A stretch of 13,922 bases of DNA, from assembly GCA_947496905.1 (NCBI GenBank), contig CANMEW010000027.1, positions 1 through 13,922 of the forward strand, given 5' to 3'. The position numbers and the translations under genes are program-made. The stretch is from Rickettsiales bacterium (GTDB lineage Bacteria; Pseudomonadota; Alphaproteobacteria; Rickettsiales; UBA1997). Shown here one piece after another: positions 1 to 6,485 of this stretch; the stretch's first letter is position 1, and each line of letters begins with the position of its first letter. The notes beneath the pieces are model-generated. The model searched no databases, was not told where the DNA came from, and saw only the letters and a list, made by a program, of their open reading frames with translations.

Positions 1-165
1 GCTGGTTTTTTAGCTGCTGGTTTTTTTGCAACTACAGTTTTTTTAACAACTGCTTTTTTAGCTGCTGGTTTTTTTGCAACTACAGTTTTTTTAACAACTG
101 CTTTTTTAGCAGCTGGTTTTTTTGCAACTACAGTTTTTTTAACAACTGCTTTTTTTGCTGCTGGT
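1..165. repeat. 48-bp in-frame tandem repeat in the histone-like gene
   Basis: The marker gcaactacag recurs at 28, 76 and 124, exactly 48 bp apart, and the sequence between is almost identical in each unit. One unit encodes 16 residues of KKPAAKKAVVKKTVVA type. About 3.4 units are visible and the array continues off the left edge. The homopolymer T runs of 6-7 bases make it prone to slippage and copy-number change. Confidence 0.9.
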
Positions 166-182
166 TTTTTAGTGATAGCCAT
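1..182 (-). CDS. Histone H1-like Lys/Ala-rich repeat protein (N-terminal part, cut by window edge)
   Basis: Reading the minus strand from the ATG at 182 gives MAITKKPAAKKAVVKKTVV, followed by repeats of a 16-residue unit made almost entirely of Lys, Ala, Val, Thr and Pro, open to the window edge (about 60 codons). Such KKPAAKK tracts are typical of bacterial histone-H1-like or AlgP-type DNA-binding tails; the charge pattern suggests binding to DNA or RNA. Only the start of the gene is visible, so a folded domain further on cannot be excluded. The ATG lies inside the end of tatC (14-base overlap, different frame), which suggests translational coupling and one transcript with the pilin-like gene and tatC. 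The codons are nearly all AAA for Lys, giving long A/T runs. Confidence is good that this is coding, moderate for the function. Confidence 0.75.
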   Translation of the reverse strand, partial: MAITKKPAAKKAVVKKTVVAKKPAAKKAVVKKTVVAKKPAAKKAVVKKTVVAKKPAAKKP

Positions 183-924
183 ATTTTTTATTTTTTTTGT
201 TAAAATTTTTACCAATAAAAATAGCAATTTCGAAGAGAATGATCAACAAACTTGCTAAAAGTATCTGACTTATGACATCAGGTGGGGTAAGGATCGCCGA
301 CATTATGAAAATAATAACAATCCAGTACCTGCGCTTCGATCTTAAATCATTGACGGACAAAAAACCAACTCTGATTAGAAAAAGCAACAAGATTGGAAAT
401 TGAAATGCGATGCCAAATCCGAACAATAAATTCTTAACAAAATTTAGGTACTCACTCACCTTTGTTTCGAGTTGAATTGAAAAATTTGATGCAGCTGTGG
501 AGCCTTGAACCTCAAAGCTTGAGAAGAAGTTTAATGCGACCGGTAAAATAAAATAATAAGCAAAAATCGCGCCGCATAAAAATAAAAAAGGTGAGAAAAA
601 AAAGATTAATAAAATATTTTTTCTTTCACTTTTGTACAAAGCGGGAGCGATAAAAAGATAAATTTCTGCAGCGAAAATTGGGAAAGAAAAAAACAAAGCT
701 GAGGTGAGTGAAAGTTTTAAATAGGTCACGAAGGCTTCGCTGGGGCTGGTGTAGATCAGTTTACGATTTTGATCATTTTGAGAAATATCGATGAAGGGCT
801 GCAGTAAAAATTCGTAAATCTTTTCTGAAAAAAAATAACAAACAGCGAATGAGATGAGAAAAAAAATTAGAGAAAAAATTATTCTCCGACGCAATTCAGA
901 AAAATGTTCTTGCAACGTCATCAT
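169..924 (-). CDS. tatC: Sec-independent protein translocase TatC
   Basis: TatC is the polytopic inner-membrane receptor of the twin-arginine translocase; it binds the RR signal peptide of folded substrates and works with TatA/TatB. The 251 residues match the family in length and motifs: LQEHFSELRRR at 4-14 before the first membrane segment, FIAPALYKSERK at 91-102 (E100 corresponds to the conserved Glu of the signal-peptide site), LTPPDVISQ at 212-220, and six hydrophobic segments (about 14-32, 68-93, 104-130, 158-184, 198-212, 216-238). The start is ATG-ATG at 924/921, directly abutting the TAG stop of the upstream pilin-like gene; no clear Shine-Dalgarno sequence is present, so coupled translation is likely. 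The gene overlaps the histone-like gene by 14 bases. tatA and tatB are not in this window. Tat dependence of neighbouring products is not shown. Confidence 0.95.
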   Translation of the reverse strand: MMTLQEHFSELRRRIIFSLIFFLISFAVCYFFSEKIYEFLLQPFIDISQNDQNRKLIYTSPSEAFVTYLKLSLTSALFFSFPIFAAEIYLFIAPALYKSERKNILLIFFFSPFLFLCGAIFAYYFILPVALNFFSSFEVQGSTAASNFSIQLETKVSEYLNFVKNLLFGFGIAFQFPILLLFLIRVGFLSVNDLRSKRRYWIVIIFIMSAILTPPDVISQILLASLLIILFEIAIFIGKNFNKKNKKYGYH

Positions 925-1764
925 CTATTTTGCTTCGATTCTAAGCTGACAGGCTGGGCTCGGATTGCTTTGATTGTAGTCGCCAAATTTTACGCAATCA
1001 TCATTCTTCACGATGTTCAAATAATTTTCTCCCACCGCCACAACTTGTCCTTTTTGCGGATTTCCATCGTCAGTTTTTTTGTCGAATAAAGAAGCTTCAT
1101 CGGTTTTTAGGCTGCGATTATTTGTGTAAATTCTGTCAGTGTCAGCGAATTCAAATCCGATTTGATAAAAAGTTTTTCCACCATCTCCAAACGCAACAAT
1201 ACCAACCTTTTCGCCAATTTTACTTGCTGGAAAAGTGCTGCCAATTTTTACCTTCTCATCTTCCTCTCCGTCGTAATGTTCATCGAGCATTTTTGACTTT
1301 GAAAGATGTCTCCAAAAATTTGTAATTTCACCATTAGCTTGCAGATGTTTTTGCATGCGATCAGTGATTACATTGTCACCATTGCCATCGGTATTCGATT
1401 CTGTAATGCCGTAAGACACCGTTCCTTGTATGTCTCCGGGGAGGGCGTGATATTTTTGCGTGAAGGAATGCAGAGCTGTGTCATATTTTTTAATCTGCAC
1501 GATGAGAGATTTTATGTCGTTTTCTTTGATAATTTTTTTGGCAAAAAGAATTCCAATCAGAGTGATGGAGGCAATGCAAATCACGATTAAAGTTTCAATT
1601 AACGTGAAGCCACTTTTGGATTTAATCAAATTTGAACTTTGTTCAAATTGGGTGCTGATCGAATTGCTACGTACAGAATGAATCTGCTCATCCGCAATAG
1701 ATTCTAATTTTTGCAGAAGTTCACCTTTCTCAGCGGGATTTAGTTTGGATTTTTTGCTGTTCAT
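925..1764 (-). CDS. Type IV pilin/pseudopilin-like protein with prepilin cleavage motif
   Basis: The protein carries a type III (prepilin) signal: SKSGFTLIETLIV at 49-61, with cleavage expected between G52 and F53, Glu at position +5 and a hydrophobic helix to about 75. After the helix come the LPGD motif (108-111), a DGNGDNVITD stretch (126-135) resembling a calcium-binding loop, and a C-terminal pair C257/C272 that could form the disulfide of a pilin D-region. LPGD-type pilin-like proteins are widespread in alphaproteobacteria and mostly uncharacterised. Odd feature: the ATG at 1764 gives a 52-residue hydrophilic leader, much longer than usual; a TTG at 1629 (residue 46) would give a normal leader of 7. 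No good ribosome site is visible for either. No assembly ATPase, prepilin peptidase or secretin gene lies nearby, so pilus, type II secretion or a solitary surface protein all remain possible. Confidence 0.75.
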   Translation of the reverse strand: MNSKKSKLNPAEKGELLQKLESIADEQIHSVRSNSISTQFEQSSNLIKSKSGFTLIETLIVICIASITLIGILFAKKIIKENDIKSLIVQIKKYDTALHSFTQKYHALPGDIQGTVSYGITESNTDGNGDNVITDRMQKHLQANGEITNFWRHLSKSKMLDEHYDGEEDEKVKIGSTFPASKIGEKVGIVAFGDGGKTFYQIGFEFADTDRIYTNNRSLKTDEASLFDKKTDDGNPQKGQVVAVGENYLNIVKNDDCVKFGDYNQSNPSPACQLRIEAK

Positions 1765-1860
1765 AAAATTTTGTGAAAACGCTTGAATGGGTGCGGCAAC
1801 TGCGCTGATGAGGAGAAGTAGATGAAGGTGAGACGAGGTGGAAGTGGAGAGGAAGGAAGG

Positions 1861-1938
1861 TGGTCGGGGCGGAGAGATTTGAACTCCCGACCCTCTGGTC
1901 CCAAACCAGATGCGCTAGCCAGACTGCGCTACGCCCCG
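1861..1938 (-). tRNA. tRNA-Pro (anticodon TGG)
   Basis: On the minus strand the gene starts at 1938. The 7-bp acceptor stem pairs 1932-1938 with 1865-1871 (CGGGGCG/CGCCCCG). The D arm reads GCGC..GCGC; the anticodon arm is CTGGT-TTTGGGA-ACCAG with anticodon TGG; the T arm contains GTTCAAATC. The discriminator base is A at 1864 and CCA is encoded at 1863-1861. It lies upstream of the pilin-like gene on the same strand, separated by a pyrimidine-rich spacer, so co-transcription is possible. Confidence 0.95.
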
Positions 1939-2078
1939 AAAAGAAGTGCCCTAAAGAAGGGTTGGAAAATAAATTTTTGAAAGAAAATTTATGGAGAAGT
2001 GAAGTCGCGAGATACCTGACGCCGCCTAGATTTGAGCGGGCTTGCGCAGTAAAAAAACAACCCAACCAAAAGTCAATC

Positions 2079-2387
2079 ATGAAAATTTTTTCTCACCAAA
2101 AAAACATCTTTCAAAATTTTCTAATTTTTTTTTCTGCGATTTTTTTCTTCAGTAGTAGATCGAGTTACTCTTGGGATGGGTACGATTACGACAATAAAAT
2201 TGAAGTCGAGATTGGTCCCGGAAACCTTGTTCGCGAAGGTCTGATGATTCAATTTTACGATTCTAAAGACGACAATTACCATTCGGCAAAAGTGATTTTT
2301 ATGGATGCGGTAGCGGGTGGAACTAGAATTCAGCTTCAAGATTTGGACGCAAAAAAAGAGCGCACTTTAATCATGAAGTCAGAGTAG
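2079..2387 (+). CDS. Small secreted protein with WDGYD motif (DUF5334-like)
   Basis: This is a 102-residue protein with an N-terminal hydrophobic stretch (about residues 9-27) in a basic/aromatic context, which reads as a signal peptide; cleavage is probably near S31, just before WDGYDYDNK. The mature part of about 70 residues is rich in Asp and Tyr and contains EVEIGPGNLVREG. From memory it resembles the small periplasmic WDGYD proteins of Rickettsiales annotated as DUF5334; their function is unknown. The same frame stays open upstream to 1860, but those codons run through the antisense of tRNA-Pro, so the real start is the ATG at 2079. No strong ribosome site is visible (AACCAAAAGTCAATC precedes the ATG). 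It is the only plus-strand gene in the left half of the window. Confidence 0.75.
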   Translation: MKIFSHQKNIFQNFLIFFSAIFFFSSRSSYSWDGYDYDNKIEVEIGPGNLVREGLMIQFYDSKDDNYHSAKVIFMDAVAGGTRIQLQDLDAKKERTLIMKSE

Positions 2388-2397
2388 GCGCTGTTAG

Positions 2398-3096
2398 CTA
2401 GCCCACCCTGAAAAACCATTTTTTTTCAATAAGACCATGTCTGTTTTGAGGATTGCTCGTAGTAAGATTTTCAGCTGTTGCGCTTGAAACTGAGCGAGGT
2501 GGAGTGATAGTATCGTCGCTATCCGCTTCATATCCTGGATTGTAGTCTTCATCTCGCCCTTCTTCTGAAATTTCCGTTGTGGTTGTTTGGCTGGAGGTTT
2601 GAATGTAAATATCAGGCTCGTAGAGGTCTCCTTGAAGAGTCTCGTCTCCATTTACTCTCTCTAGTATCACCTGTCTGTTAACTGCTTTTTCGCCACATTC
2701 TTCTAAATACTTTTTGTAATACTCTTCCGACTGCTCAACTGTCCAACCACCTTCAATGTTAGCTCTAATGGTTGCGAGATCTTGGTAATGCTTAACTAGC
2801 CCTTCAGATGTCCATCCTTGAGTCGTCCATTCTTCTGGAATTACTGCGCCGTCAGCGGCGTAATATTCAGACGAGGTTTGAGCTGTCAATCCTGCTGGAA
2901 TTGCGGCAATATTGGCTTCGTAATTGGTGCAACATTCACGCAATCTGTTAGTAACTTCTAATTCATCATAGGCTTGATTGGTGTAATATTCAGCCAGCTC
3001 AACTGCATTGTAACCATGTTGGTCTGTAATAGTTACATCCGCTCCTGCCTGCAAAAGAAAATCTGTCACCTCTTTCCGACCTGCGGTAAATAGCAT
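2398..3096 (-). CDS. Ankyrin-repeat protein, C-terminal part after a frameshift
   Basis: This frame continues the ankyrin gene that begins at 4681. It opens with the second half of an ankyrin repeat (GRKEVTDFLLQAGADV at 6-21) that completes TALMHAIY in the other frame, then a last partial repeat (DQHGYNAVELAEYY). Then follow degenerate repeats built on GWT-x-E...EYY (G69, G94, G117 of this frame; spacing 25 and 23), and an acidic, Ser/Thr-rich tail ending in KKWFFRVG. Removing one G of the GG pair at 3085-3086 fuses both frames into one protein of about 760 residues with a normally spaced repeat (HAIYAGRKEV against HAAYRGEKEM in the preceding repeat). The apparent ATG at 3096 is inside the coding sequence and need not be used. 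Domains of this kind are typical of proteins delivered into host cells; the function is unknown. Confidence 0.7.
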   Translation of the reverse strand: MLFTAGRKEVTDFLLQAGADVTITDQHGYNAVELAEYYTNQAYDELEVTNRLRECCTNYEANIAAIPAGLTAQTSSEYYAADGAVIPEEWTTQGWTSEGLVKHYQDLATIRANIEGGWTVEQSEEYYKKYLEECGEKAVNRQVILERVNGDETLQGDLYEPDIYIQTSSQTTTTEISEEGRDEDYNPGYEADSDDTITPPRSVSSATAENLTTSNPQNRHGLIEKKWFFRVG

Positions 3097-4681
3097 GCAT
3101 CAAGGCTGTTTGACCAACATTGTCAGCTAGATTAACATCCGCCCCCGCATTAACAAAACATTCGACCATTTCTTTCTCTCCGCGATAGGCCGCATGCATC
3201 AGAGGTGTAAAGCCTTCCGATGGTAGGTAGAAGTCTACATCAATTGGAGTGCTAGGTGTTTTTCCTAATAAATTTCTAATATTTTCGACATTTCCGCTTC
3301 GCGCAAAATCCAATATTTGCAATGCTAGTTCGTACTCTGGATTTCCTTTAGCTACTTTTACCCATTCCTCAGGTTTCTCGTTGTGAGTGTTTTTTATCGC
3401 TATTTCTTCTGAATCAGATCTAGGAGTTTGAGATGGTGAATTTTCAGAAGATGAAGTTCTTGGTGATAAATTTGTTGGGAGAAAAGCGAATAGCGGATCC
3501 GAAATATTTCTGCGATCCGTTATTTGACCTCCTCCCGCTCTTGTCTGGCGTTCTTCCGGTCTTGGTGACGATTCTAGGCTTGTTACGGCTGATGTGCAGA
3601 TTGACGAAAGAGTAGTGGATAATGAAACCACCTGCATTTCACTCGCAGTCCTATCTATCTGTCTTGGGCTACTTAATTCTGTTGGTATTGAGATTTGCGC
3701 ATGCGGAGATTCCGAGCTTGGTTTTCCGACCAAAATACTTGGATTAGACGAGGGAGAGGGATCCTCACTCATATTAGCATCTTTTTCTGAGTCAGGAGTT
3801 TTTACTATTGGCGGCACTGACGATGGAGCAACAGAACTAGACATTCTCCGAAAATAAGTCTGTAAAGAAGAATTATCCCCTCTTGAAGTCTGTGATGGGG
3901 CTACATTTTGCGCCTCAGTGTTTGGAATTATTGCGGTTTCAGGAAACTTTTCCTGCAGTTTTGTCCGCAATATTTTCTCTATTTCAAAATTCCCTTGTTT
4001 TATCGCAATACCAAGGGCGGTGCGACCACCTAGAGCAGTGCGACTACTTTTGGTGCATATAACAAGATCCGCTCCTTTTTCCAAAAGAAACTCTACTGCA
4101 CCTATGCGATTATTCTCTACGGCTATCATGAGAGGTGTTAGTCCATAATCATATAGAATTCTTGCGCTCGTAGTAGAGGCATCAATGTTCGCACCAGCAT
4201 CCAAGAGTAATCCAAGAATTTCCACATTGCCATTTTTGGCGGCAGCCATGAGCGCGGTCCAGCCGTATTTTCCAGAAATATTGACGTCGGCTTTTTTGTC
4301 GGCTGGTAGTTCTTGTTCTGTTGGTAGCGGCAGTTCTGAAGACCGCATTTTTCGATGCGACAATCCGCCTCTTTTAGCGACATCAGCATTAACCGCCATT
4401 CTAACATCATTAAGTTGAGCGTTGTGAAGAGTTAGTAGCACGTTATCGCGATTCAAAAGACATTCTACGAGCTTAACATTGCTCTGTTGAGTAGTATGCA
4501 TCAGTGCGGTCCAGCCATTTTCATCAACTACGTTAATGTTTTCTCCATCGCCATGTCGCGATCCGAATAAAATGGTTCGAATTTTCTGTACTAGAGAAGG
4601 AGGAAAATTTCCATCCACATCACACTTACTTTTTGCAAACCCGATTAATTGCGATGCAGGTGCAGTTTTATTTTTAGGCAT
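2999..4681 (-). CDS. Ankyrin-repeat protein, N-terminal part (frameshifted gene)
   Basis: Counting residues from an alternative ATG at 4720, ankyrin repeats are at about 68-98 (NGWTALMH..VKLVECLL), 152-182 (YGWTALMAAAKNGNVEILG), 192-222 (YGLTPLMIAVENNRIGAVE) and 232-260 (GRTALGIAIKQGNFEIEKI). Then comes a Ser/Pro-rich low-complexity linker (about 270-445), and a second repeat block from about 465 (LDFARSGNVENIRNLL, FTPLMHAAYRGEKEMVECF, GQTALMHAI). After Y545 the frame runs out into 28 unrelated residues to a stop at 2999, where the neighbouring frame continues the repeat. The ATG at 4681 (MPKNKTAP) is preferred because it lies 8 bases after the stop of the methyltransferase gene; the ATG at 4720 would overlap that gene by 31 bases. 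No signal peptide or membrane segment is seen. Ankyrin arrays mediate protein-protein contacts, often with eukaryotic targets. The gene may be a recent pseudogene, phase-variable, or affected by a sequence error. Confidence 0.75.
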   Translation of the reverse strand: MPKNKTAPASQLIGFAKSKCDVDGNFPPSLVQKIRTILFGSRHGDGENINVVDENGWTALMHTTQQSNVKLVECLLNRDNVLLTLHNAQLNDVRMAVNADVAKRGGLSHRKMRSSELPLPTEQELPADKKADVNISGKYGWTALMAAAKNGNVEILGLLLDAGANIDASTTSARILYDYGLTPLMIAVENNRIGAVEFLLEKGADLVICTKSSRTALGGRTALGIAIKQGNFEIEKILRTKLQEKFPETAIIPNTEAQNVAPSQTSRGDNSSLQTYFRRMSSSVAPSSVPPIVKTPDSEKDANMSEDPSPSSNPSILVGKPSSESPHAQISIPTELSSPRQIDRTASEMQVVSLSTTLSSICTSAVTSLESSPRPEERQTRAGGGQITDRRNISDPLFAFLPTNLSPRTSSSENSPSQTPRSDSEEIAIKNTHNEKPEEWVKVAKGNPEYELALQILDFARSGNVENIRNLLGKTPSTPIDVDFYLPSEGFTPLMHAAYRGEKEMVECFVNAGADVNLADNVGQTALMHAIYRRSERGDRFSFAGRSGCNYYRPTWLQCS

Positions 4682-4689
4682 GATTTTGG

Positions 4690-5727
4690 TTAAGATTGGT
4701 CTGACCAAATAATGTGGCATTTGAAGAGCTCTCCCATTTGATCGGGAGCAATGAGGCGGTTAATTGCGGAATTAATCTTGGTAATTTTTTGTGGATTTTT
4801 TGCGACTAAATTTTTTCTGCGTTCTTCGATTCCAAGCCCAAGAAAAAATTCTCTTTGAGAAATTAGCGAAGAATTTAAGTCGAAATTTTTAGCAATTTTT
4901 TCAAGAGATGAAAAGTTTACGAGTGCAGTGATGTCGGCTTCTCCGGCATTGTTTAGAACATCAATTTTCTGGTGATTTTTTACTGCTTGCAGCGTGTTGG
5001 CAAATTCATTTTCGAAGTAGCCGTAGTCAAAATTTACAGCGATTCCTCCACATTTTTTTAGAGCGGTGCAAAGCTGCTTCATAAAGCTTTCTGCCGACTC
5101 GCTATGTTCAAAAACAGACCCAAAAGGCGCCATTTGCGAGGCTTTGAACCCAATTAAATTTTCTACAAATTGGTGAGTTTTTAAGTCGAAATCAGCGAGA
5201 GAGAATTTTTTTTCTCTGTCACCTAAGATGACTCTCTCGCACCAACCAGCATCTGTTTTGACGAATTGATCGATTGGGTAGCAGTCAAAAAGTTCGTTGC
5301 TGATGAAGAAAATTTCCCCCACCTGCTGCGCTAAAAATTCCTCAAAACTTTCGAACCAATTCACCGAAAATTCTCGCAAAGTTTCTTGCTGAATTTTTTT
5401 TAAAACCTCGTTGATCTCAATGATGCTGAAGCTTGTTTGCCTTAGAAAGGCAAGGGCTTGCGGGATTTTTTTGTCAGCAAGTTTTGTAATCGAAAGCAAA
5501 ATATCGTGCAACAAAGTTCCCTTTCCAGCGCCCATTTCAACCAAAGAAATTTTAGAATTTTTCGTAGAAGAAATTTGCAGCAAATAAGCGGCAATGAGCT
5601 CGCCAAAAACCTGACTTATTTCTGGTGCGGTGATGAAATCAAAATTTTCCCCGATGGGATTTTTTGTGCGGTAATAGCCGCGAGAAGGGTCGAAGAGGGC
5701 TTGGTGGATGCAGTGTGAAATTTTCAC
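4690..5727 (-). CDS. Class I SAM-dependent methyltransferase, NDUFAF7/MidA family
   Basis: This family (COG1565, formerly DUF185) includes the mitochondrial NDUFAF7, an arginine methyltransferase acting on a complex I subunit. Diagnostic stretches are GYYRTKNPIGENFDFITAPE (17-36, overlapping ITAPEISQVFGELIA), the SAM-binding loop VEMGAGKG (63-70) and the SNELFDCYPIDQF stretch, all in the expected order over 345 residues. The start is a GTG at 5727 that overlaps the hisH stop as GTGA, the classical arrangement for translational coupling. The N-terminus is a little shorter than usual for the family but retains the start of the conserved core. Whether the bacterial enzyme acts on NADH dehydrogenase is an inference from the mitochondrial homologue; no nuo gene is in the window. 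Confidence 0.85.
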   Translation of the reverse strand: MKISHCIHQALFDPSRGYYRTKNPIGENFDFITAPEISQVFGELIAAYLLQISSTKNSKISLVEMGAGKGTLLHDILLSITKLADKKIPQALAFLRQTSFSIIEINEVLKKIQQETLREFSVNWFESFEEFLAQQVGEIFFISNELFDCYPIDQFVKTDAGWCERVILGDREKKFSLADFDLKTHQFVENLIGFKASQMAPFGSVFEHSESAESFMKQLCTALKKCGGIAVNFDYGYFENEFANTLQAVKNHQKIDVLNNAGEADITALVNFSSLEKIAKNFDLNSSLISQREFFLGLGIEERRKNLVAKNPQKITKINSAINRLIAPDQMGELFKCHIIWSDQS

Positions 5728-6377
5728 GGACGCCAGCTGAGGAAATTTTTGAGTAATTTTAACCCGACCTCACCACTTTTTTCCGGATGAAATTGCATGC
5801 CGAGAATATTTTCTTTGGCAATGATGGCGGAGAGCTTTGAGCCATATTCTACCTGCGCCAAAACATTGTTCTCATTCTGGCAAATAAAATGGTAAGAGTT
5901 GGCGAAATAAAAGTGATCTCCGTTGTTGATGCCATTCAGCGCCGCATGTTTTACTTCGGGCTTGAGGATGATTTCATTCCAGCCCATGTGAGGAATTTTT
6001 AGAGGAATTTTTAGAGGAATTTTTAACCCTGTTCCAGAAATTTTTTCTACCTTGCCACTGATGAATCCGAGTCCGACATGTTCACCATTTTCATGACCAA
6101 GAGATGCCAAAACCTGCATGCCGACGCAGATTCCGAGGAATGGTTTTTTTTCACTTAAGACCTGCTTTCTGAGTTCGGGTAAAAGACCTTCGACGGATTT
6201 CAATCCATTCATGCAATCGCCAAAAGAGCCAACGCCGGGAAGGATGATGTGGCTTGCAGATTTGAGTTCTGCTGGGTTGTTGGAGATGAGAATTTCGTTA
6301 TTTGCTTTGAATAACGAGAGGGCATTGATTACGGATTCAACATTGCCAGCGCCGTAATCGAGGATGATTAGTTTCAT
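5724..6377 (-). CDS. hisH: Imidazole glycerol phosphate synthase glutaminase subunit HisH
   Basis: HisH hydrolyses glutamine and channels ammonia to HisF in histidine and AICAR synthesis. The class I amidotransferase triad is present: C84 in PFLGICVGMQ, H197 and E199 in GMQFHPEKSG. Family motifs LDYGAGNVESV (6-16), LPGVGSFGDCM (46-56), HMGWNEI (130-136) and FYFANSYHF (156-164) are all seen in 217 residues. An extra feature is a triple LKIP repeat (118-129) just before HMGW, where the family normally has a single copy. No hisF or other his gene is adjacent, so the partner must lie elsewhere, or HisH serves a HisF-like partner in another pathway. The start codon ATG at 6377 directly abuts a palindromic repeat, and no Shine-Dalgarno sequence is visible. 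Confidence 0.93.
   Translation of the reverse strand: MKLIILDYGAGNVESVINALSLFKANNEILISNNPAELKSASHIILPGVGSFGDCMNGLKSVEGLLPELRKQVLSEKKPFLGICVGMQVLASLGHENGEHVGLGFISGKVEKISGTGLKIPLKIPLKIPHMGWNEIILKPEVKHAALNGINNGDHFYFANSYHFICQNENNVLAQVEYGSKLSAIIAKENILGMQFHPEKSGEVGLKLLKNFLSWRP
5991..6026. repeat. Three tandem 12-bp units inside hisH
   Basis: The unit aggaatttttag occurs at 5991-6002 and 6003-6014, with aggaatttttaa at 6015-6026. On the coding strand it encodes LKIP three times. The near-perfect identity suggests recent slippage expansion that keeps the frame. Confidence 0.9.
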
Positions 6378-6480
6378 ATACCGAATCTGGGTTGAAGATA
6401 CCGAACTGTTTTCATCCGAACCAAATCAGATTCGGTATTGGGGTTCCCAACAACGTGGGGCGCCGCTCGTGCGGCGTAAA
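6378..6480 (-). repeat. Palindromic repeat element, copy A, directly 5' of hisH
   Basis: The element has two parts. A long hairpin is bounded by ataccgaatctg (6378-6389) and its reverse complement cagattcggtat (6427-6438). A GC-rich segment follows, with ggggttccc and a perfect 6-bp stem-loop cgccgc-tcgt-gcggcg (6461-6476). The whole unit is repeated, inverted, at 8652-8754 with about 90% identity by eye. Strand is given in the sense of the downstream gene. The hairpin end touches the ATG of hisH with no spacer. Role unknown. Confidence 0.85.
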
Positions 6481-6485
6481 AAATT

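Noticed and set aside
1..165. CRISPR array from the 48-bp period
   Set aside because: There are no unique spacers; the units are contiguous and encode an in-frame Lys/Ala repeat.
1860..2078. N-terminal extension of the plus-strand frame, and the minus-strand frame 1730-2080
   Set aside because: Both run through the tRNA-Pro gene or its antisense. The translated phrases are those typical of false proteins over tRNA genes.
2610..2630. EPIYA-type tyrosine phosphorylation motif in the ankyrin protein
   Set aside because: The sequence is EPDIYIQT, with one extra residue between Pro and Tyr; it does not match the EPIYA consensus.
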